Shown here: piece after piece, positions 7,829-13,530 of the stretch
Layout of the letters: each line of letters opens with the position of its first letter
Position numbering within the stretch: position 1 is the stretch's first letter
Assembly (NCBI GenBank): GCA_910587725.1
Contig: CAJUNG010000045.1
Span: 1 to 13,723 of the forward strand
Source of the DNA: an uncultured Bacilli bacterium
GTDB lineage: Bacteria > Bacillota_I > Bacilli_A > RF39 > UBA660
DNA length: 13,723 nt
Reading direction: 5' to 3'
Notes under the pieces: model-generated
The model's database searches: none
What the model was told of the DNA's origin: nothing
What the model saw: only the letters and a program-made list of their open reading frames with translations
Translations under genes and position numbers: made by a program

Positions 7829-8950
7829 TTAACACTTTTTGTAGTGTTTCACAATATATTTTTTTAAATCTAGATTTTTATTTTTGATGGATTTTCGTAA
7901 AACTTGCGTCTCTAAATCAGTAAGTATTTCGTTTATGATTGGTCCCTTTTCTATGGAAAGAAGAGCAATGATTTCTTCTCCTTTTATGGCTAAATCGCTT
8001 CTTTTATGAATTGGTAAACGATTGTATTTTTTAATCATTTCTTTCTTATTATAGCTCTTCATATCGGAAGCGACCATAATGGTATATAAGTCATATTGAT
8101 ATAGGGTCAACGAATCTTGTAAATTTGCCTCTTGGTAAGCTGCTTTTATTTTCTTCATCAGTTCTTTTTCGTTTTTACTAAATGGGTATTTTTCTGGATT
8201 TAGTAATGCCCATATTCCACATAAATCTTTAACATAGGAAAGCTCTTTTAATTTTGGCAGTTCTAAATATTCATCTAATCCTAGTTCTAAAAGAAGGCGA
8301 ATTCCATTTTCTACGTTTTTGCTAGTAAATATTTTTTCTAGTTCTTCTTTTTTTCGTTCATAAGATAAACTCTTTAAAAGATATCTGTTTTCTAATATTG
8401 CCACCTTTACTTCTTCGCTCAATTTAAAGTCTAATACAGTAGCAAAACGAATTGCCCTTAATATTCTTAAAGAATCTTCTCTGAGTTTCTGCTTTGCCTC
8501 CCCTACTGTATGAATAATTTTATCTTCTAAATCTTGCTGTGCATTTAAGTAATCAATAATTTTTCCGCTTTTATCCATACATAAGGTGTTGATTTTAAAG
8601 TCTCTTCTTTTTAAATCTTCTTCTAACGTATCGATATATATAAATTCTACTGGTTTTCGATTATCCTCATAAGATATCTCTTTTCGAAAGGTTGTAATTT
8701 CAAAATAAACCCCTTGCACCTCTACGGTAATCGAACCATACTCTCCCGTAGTACAATAGTTATTTTTAAATATTTCTCGAATGTCTTTTGGCTTTGCATT
8801 TGTCGTAATATCAATATCTGTTGCAATTCGTTTTAATTTCGTATCTCTTACAAACCCTCCTACAATATAGGCAGAAAAACCAGCATCAGTTATTTTTTTT
8901 AATACTTTTATCGCTTTATCCTGCAATTTTTTATTCTTTTTCCAATCCAT
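7829..8950 (-). CDS. cca: CCA tRNA nucleotidyltransferase
   Basis: Adds or repairs the 3'-CCA end of tRNAs. The 373-residue product shows class II features: GGFVRD at 31-36, the metal-binding DIDIT at 45-49, RRDFKINTL near 115 (nucleotide site), and REDSLRILRAIRFA at 157-170, followed by SYERKKEELEKI near 195. The helical C-terminal part is diverged. The length is usual for Bacillota enzymes. The ATG at 8950 lies inside the rhodanese gene (20-base overlap) and has no strong ribosome binding site, suggesting coupled translation. An A-adding-only enzyme has a similar head domain and cannot be excluded by eye. Confidence 0.94.
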   Translation of the reverse strand: MDWKKNKKLQDKAIKVLKKITDAGFSAYIVGGFVRDTKLKRIATDIDITTNAKPKDIREIFKNNYCTTGEYGSITVEVQGVYFEITTFRKEISYEDNRKPVEFIYIDTLEEDLKRRDFKINTLCMDKSGKIIDYLNAQQDLEDKIIHTVGEAKQKLREDSLRILRAIRFATVLDFKLSEEVKVAILENRYLLKSLSYERKKEELEKIFTSKNVENGIRLLLELGLDEYLELPKLKELSYVKDLCGIWALLNPEKYPFSKNEKELMKKIKAAYQEANLQDSLTLYQYDLYTIMVASDMKSYNKKEMIKKYNRLPIHKRSDLAIKGEEIIALLSIEKGPIINEILTDLETQVLRKSIKNKNLDLKKYIVKHYKKC

Positions 8951-9296
8951 ACGTCCAATTATTAATTCCTTTCATGTCATAAACTTCAGTATATCCTAGT
9001 TTTAAAATTTCTTCTGCAGCCTTTTTACTTCTTGCTCCACTTCTACAGTAAACAACAATTTTTTGCTTTTTATTACTGACGATTTCTTTGATTTTTTCAA
9101 TTTTATTGACGGGAATATTTATTGCGGTTTGTATATGCCCCTCTTCGTATTCTTCTTTGGTTCGAACATCAATGATGAGATAGGTTTCTTTTTCTAATTC
9201 TCGGTGAACAGTTACACTACTAATCGATTTCACTTGATTTTTTTGATTACAACCAGTGAGTAAAAGTAGAATGATAATCCATATGATTTTTTTCAA
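8931..9296 (-). CDS. Rhodanese-domain lipoprotein
   Basis: A 121-residue predicted lipoprotein: signal peptide MKKIIWIIILLLLTGC with the lipobox LTGC, then a single rhodanese domain (LIIDVRTKEEYEEGHI, then VVYCRSGARSKKAA with the active-site Cys in the CRSGAR loop). Rhodaneses handle sulfane sulfur or act as thiol switches; this one would sit on the outer face of the membrane. The start is taken as TTG at 9296, with AAGGA about 11 bases upstream; GTG at 9305 is an alternative. Upstream ATG codons are unlikely because the promoter -10 at 9331-9336 overlaps one of them. First gene of the operon, with its 3' end overlapping cca. Confidence 0.85.
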   Translation of the reverse strand: MKKIIWIIILLLLTGCNQKNQVKSISSVTVHRELEKETYLIIDVRTKEEYEEGHIQTAINIPVNKIEKIKEIVSNKKQKIVVYCRSGARSKKAAEEILKLGYTEVYDMKGINNWTYGLEKE

Positions 9297-9330
9297 AATA
9301 ATCACTATCCTTTTTTCTTTTCTTAATCTC

Positions 9331-9359
9331 ATTATAACAAACGTATATTTGTAAGTCAA
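9331..9359 (-). promoter_or_regulatory. Sigma-A promoter for the rhodanese-cca-dnaD-nth operon
   Basis: The minus strand has TTGACT (9359-9354), a 17-base spacer and TATAAT (9336-9331), a near-consensus vegetative promoter. It lies about 35 bases before the rhodanese start and downstream of the HU terminator. Confidence 0.88.
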
Positions 9360-9381
9360 CCTTTTTCCTAATTTTTCCAAA

Positions 9382-9404
9382 GAAAAAAAGCCTCTCGGCT
9401 TTTT
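9382..9404 (-). terminator. Rho-independent terminator of the HU gene
   Basis: On the minus strand AAAAAGCC (9404-9397) pairs with GGCTTTTT (9392-9385) around a GAGA tetraloop, and the T run continues to 9382. It starts a few bases after the HU stop. Confidence 0.92.
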
Positions 9405-9410
9405 AAACTT

Positions 9411-9686
9411 CTATTTGTTTACTGCTTCTTTTAAAGCTGCTCCTGGTTTGAAAGTAACTGCAGTTCTTGCTGCAATGTGAACTGTTGCTCCAGTTTGTGG
9501 ATTACGACCTTCACGTGCTCCTCTTTTTGAAGTTTGGAATGTTCCAAATCCAACTAAAGGTACTTTTTCTCCTTTTACTAATGCTTCTTGAACAGCTTCT
9601 TGGAATGCGTTAATAGCACGAGTAGCATCTGCTTTTGTTAATCCAGATTTTTCTGCTACTAATTCTACGAATTCTGACTTTTTCAT
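9411..9686 (-). CDS. hup: HU family DNA-binding protein
   Basis: Nucleoid protein that bends DNA as a dimer. The 91-residue product is full length: N-terminal helices (KKSEFVELVAEKSGLTKADA), then VGFGTFQTSKRGAREGRNPQTG forming the DNA-binding arm with the intercalating Pro of GRNPQTG, and the C-terminal FKPGAALKEAV. The sequence fits HU better than IHF, since only one copy is seen and the basic arm is of HU type. AGGAGGT lies 7 bases before the ATG. It is a monocistronic unit with its own promoter and terminator, as is usual for an abundant protein. Confidence 0.97.
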   Translation of the reverse strand: MKKSEFVELVAEKSGLTKADATRAINAFQEAVQEALVKGEKVPLVGFGTFQTSKRGAREGRNPQTGATVHIAARTAVTFKPGAALKEAVNK

Positions 9687-9740
9687 ATTTGTAACCTCCT
9701 AATATTTTTAAGCACGTCTTCTTACGTTGCTTACATATAC

Positions 9741-9769
9741 AGAATAGCATATTAGGTTTTTCTTTGCAA
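9741..9769 (-). promoter_or_regulatory. Sigma-A promoter of the HU gene
   Basis: The minus strand has TTGCAA (9769-9764), a 17-base spacer ending in TGC, and TATTCT (9746-9741), so the -10 is extended as well. The leader before the AGGAGGT is about 35 bases. Confidence 0.8.
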
Positions 9770-9810
9770 GGTTTTGTGATGTTTTTTTCAAAGTTTTTCT
9801 AGATATTCAC

Positions 9811-10878
9811 TTATCGCAAACGGCTTTTATCACAACTACGAGTAAAATCATCAATTTTGGTTAATAAGATTTCTAAAACATATTGTTCTTCTTCTTTCAA
9901 TGTCTCCGTTTTCTTTCTTTTTTCATCTTCTTTTAACCATTGCCAACTAGCGACTAAGTAGATAAGGGCGTTTCTTCTTTTTTCTGACAGACTAGTTTTT
10001 TGAAAAATACTATTTTTATCTAATTTTTCGCGAATAAAGAAAGCTTCTATTATATCATCGTCAGTGAAATCATATTGTTTTATTTTTTTGGCTCTCCTGT
10101 CTTCATTTTTAGTACATGCTAAATCACATAATTGATATTGATAAAGATACTCTAAATATCTATCTAAACTAGTTTTGGTTTTTTCTTTTTCCTCCCCTGT
10201 AAGCAAATAGTATTGCACATGTTTTTCGATTAGTTTTTCTAATTCTTCATAGGAAATATATTCTTGGGCCTTAATCTTTATCGCGATTAAATAAAATATC
10301 TCTTCTAAATAAGATGGGGCTAAATTTGATTTGTTTTCTTCTATTATCGTTTTGGCTATTGCCTCTTCTAAAGAGCAAATATTTTGTTTTAATTCTCTTT
10401 CTATAGTTTCACGTCCCTCCAGAGATTGCATTATTATGTATTCTTCTATACCATTCCCATATTTTTCACAAAGAAGGCTACTAGCTAGCCTTTGCTTTTT
10501 GCTCCACTTTTTTGTCTTAATGAGATTTAATGCATCAGTTAAGTTTTTTTGATATATATAGCTAATCCGATAGGTTTCGTACATGATTTGTCTATCTATG
10601 GAATATCTCATACAAAAGGTGTTTAAATCTTTTCTTTTTTTATCACTGTCGCTTAATACAATTGATTTTGCTGCCGGATACTCCGAAAAAATTTGAATTG
10701 CTTCTTCTTCACTAAGTTGGAGTTCAGTCAATACTTTCTCCAATTGCGGATTTGTATCAATAGCAGTCTTATAGTTTTGCTTTAAAAGATAAATTTTGGT
10801 TGCTTTTTTTACATCTCCATTGACCATATCTGCATATTTTTTTAACCTTTTTAAATTCCAATTATGTTTTTTTGCCAC
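9811..10878 (-). CDS. Unknown 355-residue helical protein, start probably frameshifted
   Basis: No family recognised. The product is soluble and almost entirely helical, rich in Lys, Glu, Leu and Tyr, with no signal peptide or membrane segment. The frame opens at GTG 10878 without a suitable ribosome binding site. A better start is ATG 10910 (MSEAQEQELKKWQ...), which has AAAGGAGGT upstream but runs out of frame at a run of 7 A (10867-10873). One more A would join it to the main frame as ...ELKKWQKKHNWNLKR. So the true gene is probably 9811-10910 (about 366 codons) with a one-base loss, real or a sequencing error. It has its own promoter and is not obviously tied to HU or to the retroelement. 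Confidence 0.75.
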   Translation of the reverse strand: MAKKHNWNLKRLKKYADMVNGDVKKATKIYLLKQNYKTAIDTNPQLEKVLTELQLSEEEAIQIFSEYPAAKSIVLSDSDKKRKDLNTFCMRYSIDRQIMYETYRISYIYQKNLTDALNLIKTKKWSKKQRLASSLLCEKYGNGIEEYIIMQSLEGRETIERELKQNICSLEEAIAKTIIEENKSNLAPSYLEEIFYLIAIKIKAQEYISYEELEKLIEKHVQYYLLTGEEKEKTKTSLDRYLEYLYQYQLCDLACTKNEDRRAKKIKQYDFTDDDIIEAFFIREKLDKNSIFQKTSLSEKRRNALIYLVASWQWLKEDEKRKKTETLKEEEQYVLEILLTKIDDFTRSCDKSRLR

Positions 10879-10921
10879 TTTTTTAGTTCTTGTTCCTGGG
10901 CTTCACTCATGCGATATTCAT

Positions 10922-10930
10922 ACCTCCTTT
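10922..10930 (-). promoter_or_regulatory. Ribosome binding site that argues for the upstream start
   Basis: The minus strand reads AAAGGAGGT at 10930-10922. It would serve ATG 10910 (spacing about 11 bases), not the GTG at 10878, and is the main reason to suspect a frameshift in the run of 7 A. An AT hairpin (10931-10954, 8-bp stem) lies immediately upstream in the leader. Confidence 0.6.
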
Positions 10931-10970
10931 AAAAATGAATTTATAGTCATTTTTAAATCTTTCAACGTCA

Positions 10971-10999
10971 ATTCTACAAAAACTCTAGTTAAAAGTCAA
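10971..10999 (-). promoter_or_regulatory. Sigma-A promoter of the unknown 355-residue gene
   Basis: The minus strand has TTGACT (10999-10994), 17 bases, and TAGAAT (10976-10971), close to consensus. The expected transcript starts near 10964, giving a leader of about 55 bases to ATG 10910. This separates the gene transcriptionally from the retroelement. Confidence 0.75.
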
Positions 11000-11168
11000 C
11001 GCTTTGTCTTTATCTCATCATTCATTTCTTTTTTCCGCTAATCTTTCCTGTTAAAATGGGAGGAGTAAGTTATGGTGAGGTACAATATCTATCAAAAGGA
11101 TTATCAAATCTGCTAACGCTTGAATTTAATCCATCCCAAAGTTTCCTGACTGCTTTTACACACTATGA
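11000..11168. other. Intergenic stretch between the retroelement RT and its left neighbour
   Basis: About 170 bases follow the RT stop. No terminator with a T run is visible on the minus strand. Short open frames exist (for example a 55-codon + strand frame at 11056 that runs antisense into the RT gene) but none has coherent support. This is the left boundary zone of the retroelement; no direct repeats or integrase remnants were seen. Confidence 0.4.
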
Positions 11169-12199
11169 TTATTTTAGAATATTAGGATTTAAAAACTTAT
11201 CACTATATTTTTCTATTAAGTGATGACTATTTGCATGTTTAGCATGAGCTTTCCAAGAATTATATCGTAGTTGAATTTCTTTACTATCTTCTTTTCCTTG
11301 AAGATATGTGATATTTGCCTCCTTGATTAATCGGTTAATTTTTTGTTTACTCCTTTTTCTTAATAAGCGATGAGTTTCATAAATCCTGTACCCACAAAAG
11401 TCAACCCCTAAAGCAGAAGGATAATAATTACTTTTGTGATTAAGTTCCAATTTTAAATTCTCTCTTAAATATTTTTCAATTTGTCTTTTTTTCTCTTTAG
11501 CTTCTTCTTTTGTTTCCACTAATAAAATAAAATCATCCATATAGCGAACATAGAATTTTATATGTAGTTTTTCTTTGATATAGTGGTCTAATTCATTTAA
11601 ATAAATATTGGCAAAATATTGCGATGTATAGTTCCAATAGGAATTCCCACTTCTCCTTCACCATCATAAACTAAAACTTTAGTAAAGTCGAGTAAGTCTC
11701 TATCACCTATATTTCTTTTTAAGATAGCAAATAGTGTATCTTTATGAATGGTATAAAAATATTTTTTAATATCACATTTTAAGATATAGTAAGTTCCATG
11801 TATTCTTTTCATCTTTCTCATATAAATTTGCAATTTTTCTACAGCTTTATGGGTACCTCTATTTTTGATACAGGCATAACTATCTTGAATGAATTTAGGG
11901 ACAAAAAAGGGTAAGATAAATTCTTCTACATACCATTGATGGACAATTCTATCGATGTAAGGTAAGGATTGGATGACTCTTACTTTTGGTTCTCTTACTG
12001 TAAATACATGATAGTTACCTCTTTGATAAGTTTTATTTTGAATATTACGGTAAAGATTCATTAAATTGGTTTCTAAATCCATTTCAAAGTGAATTATATC
12101 TCTTCTTTTTCCTTTATTCTTAGCTGCTCTTAAGTGGGCCTCATATAATTTAATATAGGTAAGGCGGTCTTGAAAAACATTTCTTAACGTGTGCGGCAT
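11169..12199 (-). pseudogene. DGR reverse transcriptase, interrupted by a one-base frameshift
   Basis: Reverse transcriptase that would copy TR RNA into mutated cDNA. Joined, it is 343 residues, normal for this family. The N-terminal fragment runs through REPKVRVIQSLPYIDRIVHQ and motif A ILKCDIKKYF (Asp143) to GIPIG at 185-189. One A is missing at 11632-11633: restoring it turns GGA AC into GGA AAC and gives GIPIGNYTSQYFANIYLNEL, the DGR-type GNxxSQ motif B, then YMDD (motif C, 220-223) and GVDFCGYRI. As sequenced the first frame stops at 11597, and the YMDD half (11169-11540 as an open frame) has no start of its own. The likely start is ATG 12199, 12 bases after AGGAGG; ATG 12211 and 12253 are alternatives. 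A true mutation or a consensus error is possible. Confidence 0.93.
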
Positions 12200-12543
12200 G
12201 CTTTCATCCATCCTCCTAAAAGATTGGAAAGATTGGTAAGTTTCTTCGCCCATGCGGTATAATTTTTATTACTGATTTATCTTCTTTTATAAGAAATGCG
12301 GATTAATACTTTTAGGAATTTGAGATTTGTATCCAATTGGTTTAAGTGATGAATTTTTTCTTGTTTTTCATAGGATTTATAAGCGTCAATAATATTTTTA
12401 ATTCCGTTATATGTGGTTGTTTTAATTGTCGTTACTAAAGCGAGCTTTTCTGATTTTGGATATTTTTCGGTAATCTGTTCTGTATAATAAATTAGCTCGA
12501 TATATTGTTTATAAATGATTAAATCATCAACTTCTTTCATCAT
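12184..12543 (-). pseudogene. avd: Avd-type DGR accessory protein with an internal TAA
   Basis: Avd is a small four-helix protein that forms a pentamer, binds the RT and TR RNA, and is required for homing in the Bordetella phage DGR. The open frame (12277-12543, 88 residues) has the family pattern of long helices ending LDTNLKFLKVLIRISYKRR. After the TAA at 12277-12279 the same frame continues ISNKNYTAWAKKLTNLSNLL and GGWMKACRTR to a TAA at 12184. That is the expected C-terminal helix with the LGGW motif, restoring a typical ~119-residue protein. A single change such as TTA to TAA would explain the stop. The start (ATG 12543) lies in the MutS-like gene with GAGG just upstream; a 17-base overlap implies coupling. 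The 3' end overlaps the RT start. Confidence 0.85.
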
Positions 12544-12943
12544 CTAAGCACCTCATTAAATGACTTAAAACATCCATTGCTTCTAGTGGGGTAATTTTTT
12601 CTATTTCCACACTTTTTAAAATTGCTTTTATTTTTTCCCATTGATGTATCTTTTCTTCTATGGCCTTAGGAAGATTTACTTCATCAATGGTATCAGATTC
12701 TATAATTTCAATGTTTAATTGATGATTTTTAAATACGCGCATATAGTCTTGTAGACTGTTATCGGGAAATCCACATTTATCTATGGATTTTGTGAATTTT
12801 ATTTTTCTTAAGACAACGTACTGATTTATGGCTTCTACATCATCGGCAAGAAAAATATAGAATTTTCCCGTATGAAATAAATATAATTTTTTACTATCTT
12901 GTGATTTTAATTCTAAATACTTATTATAAATTTTACTACTCAT
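12527..12943 (-). CDS. MutS domain I-like DGR accessory protein
   Basis: The 138-residue product resembles the mismatch-binding N-terminal domain of MutS: YLELKSQD, LYLFHTGKFYIFLADDVEAI (MutS: GDFYELFxxDA), KCGFPDNSLQDYMRVF (MutS: CGxPxHxxxxYxxxL) and LNIEIIES. The C-terminus, EKITPLEAMDVLSHLM, resembles the extreme C-terminal helix of MutS (TPxEALxxL). The core ATPase of MutS is absent. The Phe of the Phe-X-Glu mismatch motif is kept (Phe28) but the Glu is Ile30. MutS-like frames have been noted near some DGRs, so a role in homing is plausible but unproven. AAGGGG lies 5 bases before the ATG. The frame is intact and overlaps avd. Confidence 0.8.
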   Translation of the reverse strand: MSSKIYNKYLELKSQDSKKLYLFHTGKFYIFLADDVEAINQYVVLRKIKFTKSIDKCGFPDNSLQDYMRVFKNHQLNIEIIESDTIDEVNLPKAIEEKIHQWEKIKAILKSVEIEKITPLEAMDVLSHLMRCLDDERS

Positions 12944-12996
12944 GGATACCCCTTTTTATTCTAGGTCCATTTTCATCTCTTCTTTTTATTTTTAAA

Positions 12997-13018
12997 GGCA
13001 GTACAAAATTGCACTGCC
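12997..13018 (-). repeat. Hairpin in the TR spacer, before the MutS-like gene
   Basis: The minus strand reads GGCAGTGCA-ATTT-TGTACTGCC, a 9-bp stem with one G-T pair and a 4-base loop. TTTAAAAAT follows, so the T run is too short for a strong terminator. It could be the 3' end of a TR transcript, an attenuator before the protein genes, or an RT/Avd-binding structure. Confidence 0.6.
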
Positions 13019-13024
13019 GAGGGC

Positions 13025-13064
13025 GTAACATCTGGTATTCATTGATTTACTAATCAGGTGTTAC
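13025..13064 (-). repeat. Stem-loop in the TR spacer
   Basis: GTAACATCTG (13025-13034, + strand) pairs with CAGGTGTTAC (13055-13064) in a 10-bp stem with one G-T pair and a 20-base AT-rich loop. It sits about 120 bases 3' of the TR on the transcribed strand. Confidence 0.6.
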
Positions 13065-13181
13065 TGTTTATGTTTTTCTTTGAAGAATTTCAAAGAGGAA
13101 TTTGATTTCTACGACGAACACTATTACAATATCCGTAAATTTTGTTATAGTGAAGCAAGATTCGCTTAATCGTTGTAGTCT

Positions 13182-13325
13182 CGGGGCAAGAACGACACGG
13201 AAGGAAATGTTCGTATTCACTCCACCACTATTGTTGTTGAACGCAAAGACGCCGGATTCGACACCGTTGTTCCAATTCCCACCGCGTTCGAACCAAGGAT
13301 TAACAGGGTTGACGAAGTTCGCCAA
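13182..13325 (-). repeat. DGR template repeat (TR)
   Basis: 144 bases aligned without gaps to the VR at 13531-13674 (constant offset of 349). Read on the minus strand it resembles a protein-coding segment dense in AAC/AAT codons (ANFVNPVNPW...NWNNGVES...FNNNSGG), the usual TR design that places adenines at first and second codon positions. There are 30 adenines, 17 of which differ in the VR. By hand count it is about 51% GC, far above the neighbouring DNA. The 29 bases at 13182-13210 are identical to the VR and correspond to the IMH-like 3' end. The TR itself is a donor and is not expected to be translated. Confidence 0.95.
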
Positions 13326-13410
13326 AAAGGGAACTACATTTTGCAATCAAATTCCTACATTTGTACTACATCTATATTGAAAACTACAAATGCCTTAAAT
13401 TTTATGTGGC

Positions 13411-13445
13411 CCTCGCTTTCTCTAAAAAAGGGAGAGAAAGCGAGG
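13411..13445. repeat. 13-bp perfect inverted repeat between target gene and TR
   Basis: CCTCGCTTTCTCT (13411-13423) pairs perfectly with AGAGAAAGCGAGG (13433-13445) around a 9-base loop (AAAAAAGGG). On the minus strand it follows the target gene stop by about 80 bases, but no T run follows (GCCACATAAA), so it is not a standard terminator in that direction; in the + direction the tail is only weakly T-rich. It may end the target mRNA, protect an RNA end, or fold as part of the TR RNA 5' region. The 13326-13410 stretch between it and the TR shows nothing else clear. Confidence 0.7.
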
Positions 13446-13515
13446 AGGTCTTATATTATTGTCTTTCGATATTTCTCATTTTTCTTCTTATACTAAGTTT
13501 ACGTTTTAAGGGAAT

Positions 13516-13530
13516 TAGCACTTCGTGCTA
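13516..13530 (-). repeat. Hairpin immediately 3' of the VR, containing the target stop codon
   Basis: The minus strand reads TAGCAC-GAA-GTGCTA, a perfect 6-bp stem with a GAA loop, abutting the end of TR/VR identity. Its first three bases are the target gene's stop codon. No equivalent lies next to the TR. Known DGR variable regions are commonly followed by such a hairpin or cruciform, which aids homing and marks the recipient copy. Confidence 0.85.

Larger units (their letters stand above)
12944..13181 (-). other. Structured spacer downstream of the template repeat
   Basis: These 238 bases hold no credible gene. They lie 3' of the TR on the transcribed strand, the position where, in the Bordetella phage DGR, the TR RNA carries a spacer that binds RT-Avd and primes cDNA synthesis. 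Two stem-loops are visible (13025-13064 and 12997-13018), described separately. The remainder is AT-rich. Confidence 0.6.

Noticed and set aside
8931..9380. 149-codon version of the rhodanese lipoprotein
   Set aside because: Its upstream starts lie within or before the promoter -10, and the lipoprotein signal peptide begins properly at 9296 (or 9305).
10931..10954. AT-rich 8-bp inverted repeat (AAAAATGA/TCATTTTT) as a terminator of the retroelement
   Set aside because: It lies downstream of the promoter at 10971-10999 and directly before the ribosome binding site of the next gene, so it would block that gene; the stem has only one G-C pair.
11056..11223. 55-codon + strand frame starting MGGVSYGEVQ, with a GGGAGGAG motif nearby
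   Set aside because: It runs antisense into the RT 3' end, the Shine-Dalgarno-like motif lies inside the frame, and an alternative ATG at 11072 gives only 14 codons. No coherent coding evidence.
11169..12199. Group II intron or retron reverse transcriptase
   Set aside because: No maturase domain, intron domain V/VI or msr-msd structure; the GNxxSQ motif, avd neighbour and TR/VR pair fit a DGR.
13068..13346. Open frame on the minus strand reading through the TR (starts MQNVVPFLANF)
   Set aside because: It translates the template repeat in the target frame, then runs into unrelated sequence; no ribosome binding site. The TR acts as an RNA donor, not a gene.
13102..13380. Open frame on the + strand across the TR
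   Set aside because: Antisense shadow of the TR, low-complexity start, no supporting signals.
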